Assembly (NCBI RefSeq): GCF_032884065.1
Contig: NW_027062658.1
Coordinates: forward strand, 1 to 64,000
Direction of reading: 5' to 3'
DNA: 64,000 nt
Origin: Artemia franciscana
Lineage: Eukaryota > Arthropoda > Branchiopoda > Anostraca > Artemiidae
How positions within the stretch are numbered: position 1 is the first letter of the stretch; every line of letters starts with the position of its first letter. The notes beneath the pieces were generated by a model, which ran no database searches, was not told the origin of the DNA, and saw only the letters and a program-made list of their open reading frames with translations. Both the position numbers and the translations under genes were made by a program. This document shows positions 54,340 to 64,000 of this stretch, one piece after another.

Positions 54340-56310
54340 TTTACAAGAACCATATATGCCCCCGGGACACATAACTTAGAACGCCTGTCCCCGAGTCCTG
54401 AGGGGTTGTATTGACCCAGGACTTTAATATATAATGTTTGAACTATTTTTAACCCAAAATGGTGAGCTCAAAATTTGTACTGGATGGGTTTGGGGGGAAA
54501 AAGACATGGAAGGGGGAGGGCTAGTTACCCTGCGATCTCTTCTGCTTCTGAAAAGTGAACTCTAACTTGCAATTTCCAACCAAATGAGCCCTCTGAAGTT
54601 TATACGCGCATCCCTTCTATAAGAATCATATTTGCCCCCAGGGCATAACTTAAAACGCCTGCCGACGGGCTCTACGGGGTTGTGTCAATACCTGTTTTTT
54701 TTATCTCACCTTTGAACTATTTTGACAAAATGGCTATCTCAAAATCGTTATCTGATGCATTTGGGGAAAAATAAGCGTGTTGAAAGCAGGTTAACTGCCC
54801 TCCGATCAGTTTTGACCCTTAAAAAGTGAACTAGAATTTTCAATTTCCAATCAAATGAGCCGTCTCTAAAGTTTATATGAGTATCCTTTCCATAAGAACC
54901 ATATATGCCCCCAATGCACATCTTACAATACCCATCCTTGAGCCCTGGGGGTTGTATAGACACTTGAGTTTCGTTATCTGATATTTGAACTATTATACAA
55001 AAAAAAAAGATTATCTCAAAATTTTTATCAGATGGGTTTTGGAAAAAAGCTCATGGGGGGGGGCTAGCAGTCCTCGGCTCTCTTTTAATTCTTAAAAAGA
55101 GAACTATAACTTTCAATTTCCAATCAAATGAGCCCTCTTGGAAGTTTATACGAGCATCTCTTCCATAGGAACTATATTTGCCCCCAAGGCACAATTTACA
55201 ACGACTGTCCCCGGGCCCTGGGGGGTTGTGTCACCACCAGAGGTTTTTTTTTATCTGACCTTTTAACTATTTTTAACAAAATAACTATCTTAAAACTTTT
55301 ATCTGATACATTTGGATGAAGAAGCCGCGGGAATGCACTTCGTTCTCTTTTGACTCCTAAAAAACGAACAGGAACTTTCACTTTCCAAGCAAATTATCCC
55401 TCTCTGATGTATAAAGGAGTATCCCTTCCATAAGAGCAATATATGCCCCAGGGCATAACGTACAACGCCTGCCCTGGGCCCTGGGGTCTATGTCAACACC
55501 AGGGTTTTTGCTATTCAACCTTTTAACTGTTTATAACAAAATGGCTCTCTCAAAAGTTTTATTGGATGCATTTGGGGAAAAAGGGAGTGAAGGGGAGGGG
55601 GGCTAGATGCCTTCCGATCTCTTTTGATTCTTGAAAAGTGAACTAGAACTTTTACTTTCCAAACAAATGAGCCCACTCTGAAATTCATACGAGTATCCCT
55701 TCCATAAGAACCATATATACCCCCAAGGCAGAACTTACAACGCCTGCCCCCGGACCCTGGGAGGTTTTGTCGACACAGGAAATTTTGTTATCTGACCCTT
55801 GAACTATTTCTAACAAAATGACTATCTCAAAATTTTTATCTGATGCATTTGGGGGGAAAAGGACACGAGGGGTGGGGGAGGCTAGCTGCCCTCCGATCAG
55901 TTTTGACTCTTAGAAAGTTAGCTACAACTATCAATTTCCAATCAAATGAGCCCTCTCTGAAGTTTATATGAGGAACCCTTCCATAAGAACCATATGTACC
56001 TCAAGGACATAGCTTACAACGTCTGCCCCCGGGCCCTGCGGGCTGTGCCGACACCAAGTTCTTGCTATCTGGCTTTAAATGTTTTTAAATAAAATTTCTG
56101 TCTCAAAATGTTTATCTGAAGCATTTGGGGAAAAAGGACAGGGGGAGTAGCTGCACTCCGATCACTTATGACTCGTAAAAATTTAACTAGAGCTTCCAAT
56201 TTCCAATCAAATCAGCCCTCTCTGAATTTTATACTAGCATCCCTTCTCTAAAAACCTTTTATGACCCCAGGGCATAACTTACAACGCCTGCCCCCGGTAT
56301 TTTCAAAGAA
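54340..56310 (+). repeat. 270-bp satellite array, forward block
   Basis: Seven boundaries with CAATCAAATGAGCCCTCTCT occur near 54578, 54847, 55120, 55387, 55658, 55938 and 56201 (period 263-280). Each unit also has TTCCATAAGAACCATATATG, a C/G-rich ACGCCTGCCCCCGGGCCCTG block, GGGTTGTGTC, CTATCTCAAAATTTTTATCT and GATGCATTTGGGG. Units differ by roughly 10-25 percent. There are no conserved frames. Confidence 0.85.
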
Positions 56311-57380
56311 AATGCCCCAAAAAGGTATTTTTCAAAACAATTGGGATGGGGCATAAATCGGAGGATATAGGCCTCTCTGCCCCCTCCAGTTCACGCCACG
56401 TTGGAGATTTTAATGTATTCCCTTCAGAGGGGGCTCATTTGATTGGAAATTAAAAGTTCTAGTTCATTTTTCAGAGTCAAGAGTGACCGGAGGGCAACTA
56501 GTCTCCTCCCCCTATACGCCCTTTTCCCCAAAATAAATCGGATAAAAATTCAGATAGTCTTAGTTCAAAATAGTTCAAAGCTTACATAACAAAAACTCTG
56601 GAATCAACAAAATCCTCCAGGGCCTGGGAGCAGACGCCGTAAGTATTGCCCTGAGGGCAAATATGGTTCTTATGGAAGGGATGTTCGTGTAAACTTCAGC
56701 GAGGGCTCATTTGATTGGAAATGAAAAGTTCTAGTTTATTTTTTAATAGTCAAAAGAGATCGCAGGGCAGCTAACCCCATTCCCTTTCACGCCCTTTTCC
56801 CCCAAATGCATTAGATAGAAAACTTGAGGCAGCCATTTTGTAAAAAATAGTTCAAAAATCAGATAACGAAATCTCCAATGTCAACACAACCTCCAGGGCC
56901 CGGAGGCAGGCGTTGTAAGTTTTATCCTTTGGGCATATAGTTTTTATGGAAGGGATACTCATATGAACTTCAGAGAGGGCTCATTTAATTGGAAATTGAA
57001 AATTCTAGTTCACTTTTTCAGAGTCAAAAGAGATCGGAAGGCAGCTAGCCCCACCCCCACGCACTTTTTTACCAAATCCACAAGAGAAGAAAAATTGATA
57101 GCCCTTTTGTTAAAAATAGTTTAAAGGTCAGATAATAAAATCTCCTATGTCGCCAAAATCCCCCAGGGCCCAGGGGCAGGCTTTGTAGTTTATGCCCTGG
57201 GGTCATAAAAGGTTTTTAAGGAAGGGATGCTCGGATAAAATTCAGAGAGGGCTGATTTGATTGGAAATTGCAAGTTCTAGTTAAATTTTTACGAGTCATA
57301 AGTGATTTGAGGGCAGCTACTCCCCCTGTCCTTTCCCCCAAATGCATCAGATAAAGATTTTGAGACAGACACCACTACGA
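56311..57380 (-). repeat. 270-bp satellite array, inverted block
   Basis: The same unit is reverse complemented: GGGCTCATTTGATTGG at 56431, 56703, 56976 and 57249 (period 272-273). The switch from the forward block occurs between about 56300 and 56420 within a short unrelated stretch with CAAAGAAAATGCCCCAAAAA. Confidence 0.85.
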
Positions 57381-57696
57381 TTTTGAGACCACCACGTGAA
57401 CGATTAGAGGCATGAAGCTTCGCTCTCCAAGGATTAGGGCTACCCAGAAGTATTCTTATTCTGATTGCAGTAGTCTGATCGTATATAAAAAATTACAAAT
57501 TACTACTTACAAAAATGTTGTTTTTGTAAATGTTTTCTGGCTCTTCCCCCCCCCCCCTTTCGATTATATATCTTAGTTCTTAGTCCCTCATCCTCAGATT
57601 AATTTCTAGCAGTATGCATACAAACAAAGGTACTATAACTTCACGTAAATAATGAACACTCGGTTATCTAGCTCCATTTTTGTGCTTTTTGTTATC
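57381..57696. other. No recognisable feature
   Basis: A junction between the satellite and F17 with a C-run at about 57546-57557. No gene. Confidence 0.35.
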
Positions 57697-59105
57697 AAAC
57701 AGTTTGTGGTAACGAGCTGTAATAAGGAGCGACCCGGCTCAATAGTATCCGAAACTCTAAAAAATAGAATTTTGATACCAATAGTTATATCAAAAGAATT
57801 GCATTTTAATGCTGATTTTAAATATACAAGTTTTATCAAGATCAGTCATACCCATCAAAAGTTACGAGCCTGAGAAAATTAGTCTTATTTTAGGAAATAG
57901 AAAATAGGGAAAATAGGGAAAATAGAAGTTTCAAGCTCCTATCTACAGAAATGTGGAATTTCGCATATTTTGCCAGAAGACAGATCACGGATGCGTGTTT
58001 ATTTGTTTCTTTGTTTGTTTTTGGGCACCTAGGCCCCTCCCACGCTAATTTTTTCCCAAAAATCAGCGGATCGAAATTCTGAGGTAGCCATTTTATTCCC
58101 CATATTCGAAAATTTTGAGATAGCCATTTTGTTCCACATAGTCAAAAACCATAATAACTATGTCTTTGGGGATGACTTACCCCCCACAGTCCCTGGGGGA
58201 GGGGTAGCAAGTTACAAACTTTGACCTGTGTTTACATATAGCAATGACTAGGAAGTGTAGAGACGTTTTCAGGGGGAGGGTTTGGTTTAGGGGGAGAGTT
58301 GGGGGGTTACGTGGGAGGATATTCTCAAGGAGAAACTCCTCATGGGGGGAAGAAAATTCCAATGAACGGGGCACACAAGATTTTCTAGCATTATTTTAAA
58401 AAACAATGAAAAAATAAATATGAAAAGTTTTTTCTACTGAAAGTAAGGAGCAGCATTAAAACTTAAAACGAACAAAAAATTATTACGCATATGAGGAGTT
58501 TACCTCCTCGTTATACCTCACTCTTTACGCTTAAGTATTTTTAGTAATTTCAACTATTTATTCTACGGCCTTTGTGATTCAGAGGTCATTCTTAAGGAAT
58601 TGGGACAAAATCTAAGCTTTAGTGTAAAGAGCGAGGCATCGACGAGGGTTGAACCCCCTCATATACGCAATAAAAACATACGAATATAGAAGTTTGCTAC
58701 GTAAGTTAATTCGTAAATTACGTGTATTTTTTACCAATGAAAACGTCCATAAAAAATTAGAAGTTCTAGTGGGTTTTTTAAGTAACCAAAAACTTTGAGG
58801 GCAACTAGACCTCCTCCCTTGCTTTTTTTTTCTCAAAATCTTCCGATTAATTGCAATTAATTAATATGCAATTTTTTTTTAATTATTAATGTGTGGAGAG
58901 CTAAGATCAAAACATGTATTAATTCAAAAACGTCCAAAAATTAAATTAAAAAAAACAAGTTTTTTCAAATGAAAGTAAGGAGCAACATTAAAACTTACAA
59001 CGAACAGAAATTACTCCGTATATGAAAGGAGCTTTTCCTCCTCAACGCCCCGCTCTTTACGCTAAAGTTTCTTACTGTTTTAAAAATAGAGTTAAGAGAA
59101 AGACT
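57697..59105 (+). mobile_element. F17 copy, cut inside its long hairpin
   Basis: Starts with TCAAACAGTTTGTGGTAACG (57697), has the body with several deletions, the middle inverted pair (58440-58640) and the second module (58740-58860), then only the left arm and loop of the long hairpin (58940-59105). The right arm is missing, so the end is not a hairpin here. Confidence 0.7.
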
Positions 59106-59245
59106 AAGGCAACGTGAGGTGTTTGACTGACCTCGCCAAAAAACAATGTCAGAGGAGCAACATTTTGATTTTCTTTCTTCGCCGAAGATTGAATGACTTG
59201 GCTGTCAATCCTCAGAACCTTGAAAATGGTGTGTCTTTAGACTAA
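59106..59245 (-). other. Protein-like frame, possible exon remnant
   Basis: On the minus strand RHTIFKVLRIDSQVIQSSAK followed by KENQNVAPLTLFFGEVSQTP and HVALV is open and has a normal composition. It runs straight into the truncated F17 copy at 59105. I do not recognise it, and no strong acceptor is present. It may be part of a gene or another element interrupted by F17. Confidence 0.2.
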
Positions 59246-59495
59246 TATTTCCTTTAATAAGAAAAATTAATTAAAAAAGAAGAAAAAAAGGACATTCTCC
59301 TTTAAGACTGTCTGAAACCATACTCTATCCTCAAAACAAAGTTTTTGTCTGTTTCCTGACACCCAGTCAATAGCTTTAGTTTTAAAATTTCATATTTATA
59401 AAAGATGTCGCTTTATTACTTAGGCTCGAAACATGAAATCTATTACAACCCGTAACATTGCAGCATCCATGAGCTAAGGGTATGTTTTCTGTAGG

Positions 59496-61180
59496 AAAAT
59501 AAAAAAAAACAAGTTTTTTTAAATGAAAGTAAGGAGCGACATTAAAACTTAAAACGAACAAAAATTACTCCGTATATGAAAGGGGCTTTTCCTCCTCGAC
59601 ACCCCGCTCCTTACGCTAAAGTTTTTTATTGTTTTAAAAAGTAGAGTTGCGAGAAAGAATCAAACTTTAGCGCAAGGAGCGGGGTGTCGAGGAGGAAAAG
59701 CCCCTTTCATATACGGAGTAATTTTTGTTCGTTTTAAGTTTTAATGTCGCTCCTTACTTTCATTTAAAAAAACTTGTTTTTTTTTATTTAATTTCTGAAA
59801 GTTTTTGAATTAATGCATGTCTGATTTTGGCTCCCCGTACATAAATTACTAAAATGAAATTTGCATATTAATTCTTTTTTTGGCTAAATGGCTTTCTCTT
59901 AGTTTTGATCAGACGATTTTGAGAAATAAGGGGTGGGGAAGGAGGTCTAGTTGCCCTCCAATTTTTCGGTTACTCAAAAATGCAACTAGATCTTTTAATT
60001 TTTAACGAACGTTTTTATTAGTAAAAAAAAACGTAACTTAAGAATTAACTTACGTAACAAACGTATATAACTTACGTAACTTACGTTACCTTTTATCCCA
60101 ATTCTTTAAGAATGACCCCTGAATCAGAAAGGCCGTAGAATAAATAGTTGAAATTATTTAAAAATCTTTTAGCATAAAGAGCGAAGTATTTATCTCCTCC
60201 TAAATACCTCGCTCCTTATGCTAAAGTATTTTTAGAACCCTTCATATGCTTAATAATCTCTGTTCGTTTTAAGTTTTAATGCTTCTCCTTATTTTCAATT
60301 GAAAAAACTTTTTCATGTTTATATTTTCATTGTTTTTTTTTATAGTAATGCTAGAAAGTCCTGTGCCCTTTTCATTGAATTTCTCTTCCCCCATGAAATA
60401 CTCCTCCAAGGAAAGATCCTCCCATATAGCCCCCTCCCCTGAACCCCACACCCAAACAAAAAAAATCCCACTGATAACGTCGGTACACTTCCCAGTAACC
60501 ATTACTGTATGTAAACATTGGTCAAAGTTTGTGACTTGCAGCCCCTCCCCCAGGGACTGTGGGGGGTAAGTCATCCCCAAAGACATAGTTATTATGGTTT
60601 TTGACTATGCGGAACAAAATGGCTATCTCAAAATTTTGATTTGTTGACTTTGGGAAAAAATGAGCGTGGGAGGGGGCCTAGGTGCCCTCCAATTTTTTTG
60701 GTCACTTAAAAAGGGCACTAGAACTTTTCATTTCCGTTAGAATGAGCCCTCTTGCAACACTCTAGGACCACTTGGTCGATACGATGACCCCTGGGGAAAA
60801 AAAAAAAAAAACAAATAAACACGCACCCGTGATTTGTCTTCTGGCAAAAAATACGAAATTCCACATTTTTGTAGATTGGACCTTGGAATTTTTTCTATAG
60901 GGTTCTCTGATACGCTGAATTCGATGGTGTAATTTTCGTTAAGATCCTATGACTTTTAGGGGGTGTTACCCCCTATTTTCAAAAATAAGGCAAATTTTCT
61001 CAGGCTCGTAACTTTTGATGACAAAGACTAAATTTGATGAAATTTATATATTTAAAATCAGCATAAAAATCTGATTCTTTTGATATATCTTTTAGTATCG
61101 AAATTCCGTTTTTTAGAGTTTCGTTTACTATTGAGCCGGGTCGCTCCTTACTACAGTTCGTTACCACGAACTGTTTGAAA
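59496..61180 (-). mobile_element. F17 composite foldback repeat, full copy
   Basis: From 59496: long hairpin (59496-59791), second module (59880-60010), middle inverted pair (60120-60230), first module (60590-60760), poly(A) tract at about 60798, body, and the terminal hairpin CAGTTCGTTACCACGAACTG (61154-61173). It stands head to head with the next copy. Confidence 0.78.
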
Positions 61181-61202
61181 AATTACTTAGTATGATGATA
61201 CC

Positions 61203-62946
61203 TTTCAAACAGTTCGTGGTAACGAACTGTAGTAAGGAGCGACCCGGCTTAATAGTAACCAAAACTCTAAAAAATTGAATTTTGGTATCAATAGCTACAT
61301 CAAAAGAATCGCATTTTAATGCTGATTTCAAATATATAAGTTTCATCAAGTTTAGTCCTACCCATAAAAAGTTACGAGCCTGAGAAAATTTGCCTTATTT
61401 AGGAAAATAGGGGCAAACACCCCCTAAAAGTCATAGGATCTTAACTAAAATGACACCATCAGATTCAGCGTATCAGAGAACCCTACTGTAGACGTTTCAG
61501 GCTCCTATCTACAAAAATGTGGAATTTTGTATTTTTTGCCAGAAGACAAATCACGGGTGCCTGTTTATTTGTTTTTTTGTTGTTTTTTTTCCCAGGGGTC
61601 ATCGTATCGACCAAGTCGTCCTAGAATGTCGCAAGAGGGCTCATTCTAATGGAAATGAAAAGTTCTAGTGCCCTTTTTAAGTGACCAAAAAAATTGGAGG
61701 GCATCTAGGCCCCCTCCCACGCTCATGTTTTTCTCAAAGTCAACGGATCAAAATTTTGAGATTGCCATTTTGTTCAGCATAGTCGAAAACCATAATAACT
61801 ATGTCTTTGGGGATGTCTTACTCCCCCACAATTCCCTGGGGGAGGGGCTGCAAGTTACAAACTTTGACCAGTGTTTACATATAGTAATGGTTATTGGGAA
61901 GTGTACAGACGTTTTCAGGGGGATTTCATTTTGTTTGGGGGTGGTGCTGAGGAGAGGGGGCTAAGTAGGAGGATCTTTCCTTGGAGAAATCTGTCATGGG
62001 GGATGAAAAATTCAATAAAAACGGCGCAGGATTCTCTAGCATTACTATAAGAAAACAATGAAAAATAAAACTGAAAACTTTTTTTCAAATGAAAGGAAGA
62101 TGTAGCATTGAAACTTAAAACGAACAGAGATTATTACGCATATGAGGGGTTCTAAAAATACTTTAGCATAAAGAGTGAGGTATTTAGGAGGAGATAAATA
62201 CCTTGCTCTTTATGCTAAAGTATTTTTAGTAATTTCAACTATTTATTCTACGGCCTTTCTGATTCAGGGGTCATTGTTAAAGAATTGGGAGAAAAGTTAA
62301 GATTTAGTATAAAGAGCGAGGTAATAACGAGGGTACAAAACCCCTCGTATACATAATAAAAATATAAGGTTTTGAAAGTTTGTTACGTAAGTTAATTCTT
62401 AAGTTACGTATATTTTTCACTAATAAAAACGTTCGTTAAAAATTAAAAGTTTTAGTAGCCTTTTTAAGTAACCGAAAAATTGGAGGGCAACTAGGCCTCC
62501 TTCTCCACCCCTTATTTCTCAAAATCGTCAGATCAAAACTAAGAGAAAGCCATTTAGCCAAAAAAGAATTAATATACAAATTTCATTTTAATAATTTATG
62601 TGCAGAGAGCCAAAACCAAACATGCATTAATTCAAAAACATTCAGAAATTAAATAAAAAAAAACTGATTTTTTTAGCTGAAAGTAAGGAGTGACATTAAA
62701 ACTTAAAACGAACAGAAATTACTCCGTATATGAAATGGGTTGTCCCCTCTGCAATCCCTCGCTCTTTACGCTAAAGTTTGACCCTTTGCCACAATTCTAC
62801 TTTTTAAAACAATTAAAAGCTTTAGCGTAAAGAGCGAGGGATTGCGGAGGGGACAACCCATTTCATATACGGAGTAATTTCTGTTCGTTTTAAGTTGTAA
62901 TGTCGCTCCTTACTTTCAGCTAAAAAAAATCAGTTTTTTTTATTTA
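61203..62946 (+). mobile_element. F17 composite foldback repeat, full copy
   Basis: Begins TTTCAAACAGTTCGTGGTAA (61203). It has the first module at 61636-61800, the middle inverted pair at 62150-62225, the second module at 62437-62560 and the long hairpin at 62649-62946. It ends exactly where the L4 reverse transcriptase homology starts, so it seems to have inserted into that LINE. Confidence 0.78.
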
Positions 62947-64000
62947 GACTTAGAGATGTTGTCAATAAAGCTTTAAGAGAAGAACATTGCAGTTTTAGGA
63001 GGGGTAGAGGATCCTTTGACAAAATTTTCATTCTTGGATTAATAAATACGAAGTGCATGAGTCATCAAACACCTTTGGTCCACATTTTCACAGGTTATGA
63101 ACAAGCCTTTGATTAAGCAGATAGAAGAGCTTTAGCAAAGGTCTTATCTATGTATGGTATACCAGATAAATAAATTAAGGTGACTAGTGCTATTTACGAG
63201 AATAACTTTTCTGTGGCTAAGATATGAGATGAGGTTCTGCATTAAATCAGGAGTTAGGCCGGGTTGTCTTTAGTCCTCATTTGTATGGATCATTTTGATG
63301 GACTTTGGCATCAAATGGAGAAGTATAATCCTCCCGGGCTTATATTATGCTGATGATTTAAGCTGATGACTAGACGAGAATGGTAGCAAAATAAATGAAC
63401 TTTTTGAAGTTTAGCGAATTCAGGGAGCAAAAAAAGTTTGAAAAAGGTTTGATAAGAAGACTAAATCACTAAGACTGGGAATAAGTGAAGGTGAAAAGGT
63501 GATTTAGGGTAATGAGCAGATCAATCAATCGACAAGCTTCACCTATCTAGGTAGTATTGTTAGAAAAGATGGTGGGTGCAGTAGCAATCTTAAAAATAGA
63601 GTAGCCAAAGACCCGAGGTGCTTTTTTTTCACAGTTTAAAAGACTTTGGAAGGATTGGAAGATAAGTCTACAAGCCAAGAAAATTGGAAGCTACAGTAAT
63701 GACAGTGGTGAAGCATGGTTCTCAAGCGAGGGCGCTCCGATAAACGGGGGAGGATTTTCTAGATGTTTTTCAGAGAAATTGCCTATGGAGGGTTTTTGGT
63801 ACCAGACTGACTGACCGTATCTCAAGCAGTAGTCTGTACGAAAACTATGATTCAATCACAGTTTCTAGCGCATGAATGAGAGAGAGGTTGATATGCATAG
63901 GATGCGGATGAAGGATAATAGTTTAACAAAGACCGTCCTTGTCGGCCAACCGTTAAGGGCCAAACAATAAGCAGGTTGTCTCTGAATTGGGTGGGAGCAT
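62947..64000 (+). pseudogene. LINE L4 reverse transcriptase relic
   Basis: Recognisable in shifting frames: RDVVNKALREEHCSFRRGRG, KCMSHQTPLVHIF, GYEQAFD, ADRRALAKVLSMYGIPDK (RT domain 2-3), a decayed YADD region near 63350, SFTYLGSIVRKDGGCSSNLK (about 63535-63595), and the C-terminal WLGH-type region decayed to MRMKDN near 63900. There are many stops and indels. It resembles the same broad EN-RT LINE group as L3 but is a different family. It runs off the end of the window. Confidence 0.65.

Noticed and set aside
54340-57380. A CRISPR-like array
   Set aside because: Units of about 270 bp repeat over their full length with no unique spacers, in a eukaryotic context and with an inversion.

Overview
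This window looks like intergenic and intronic DNA from a repeat-dense, AT-rich invertebrate genome. It contains no bacterial-style operon, CRISPR array or viral gene set. Spliced host exons with GT/AG signals, LINEs with APE-type endonucleases, Helitrons and foldback elements all point to an animal. The repeat style recalls crustaceans, possibly a branchiopod such as a brine shrimp, but that is an impression from memory and is not proven here. Almost every long open frame is a mobile-element relic or a translation of simple repeats.

Layout. Positions 1-9060 are a nest of Helitrons. Two non-autonomous copies sit 3' end to 3' end across an AT repeat and form a palindrome of about 3.6 kb. Around them lie Helitron fragments, A-rich CTAAAAA arrays, a YLDD-type reverse transcriptase relic, a 626-bp tandem duplication and a small foldback. 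Positions 9190-19340 hold a hAT-like MITE, copies of a 1.7-kb composite foldback repeat (called F17 here), diverged tandem repeats and one host exon, the last exon of UBA3 (NEDD8-activating enzyme), on the minus strand. Positions 19340-38760 contain LINE relics of three families (L1, L2, L3), a direct segmental duplication (about 22.2-25.4 kb and 30.9-37.4 kb), and a divergent actin-like gene with one intact 383-codon frame plus two fragments. Positions 39000-44830 hold a putative terminal host exon and a nearly full-length Rep/helicase Helitron of about 5 kb, broken by point mutations, with a second Helitron end nested in its 3' end. Positions 44830-54270 are mostly anonymous; they hold two degenerate exons that resemble an NFX1-type (ZNFX1-like) helicase, small repeats and a foldback. 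Positions 54340-57380 are a roughly 270-bp satellite array that reverses orientation in the middle. Positions 57690-62946 hold three F17 copies, two of them head to head. The window ends in another LINE relic (L4).

How the pieces relate. The autonomous Helitron at 39.5-44.6 kb explains most of the first 9 kb and the fragments at 32.4 and 48.6 kb: the short elements share its 5' leader (AT stretch, AAGTTGTCTGTCTG, TGACGTCA octamers), its charged ORF1 repeats, its helicase tail and its hairpin-CTAG 3' end. Similarly, F17, the 270-bp satellite and several solo fragments share one ancestral module. All homologies were read by eye; percentages and database matches were not computed.
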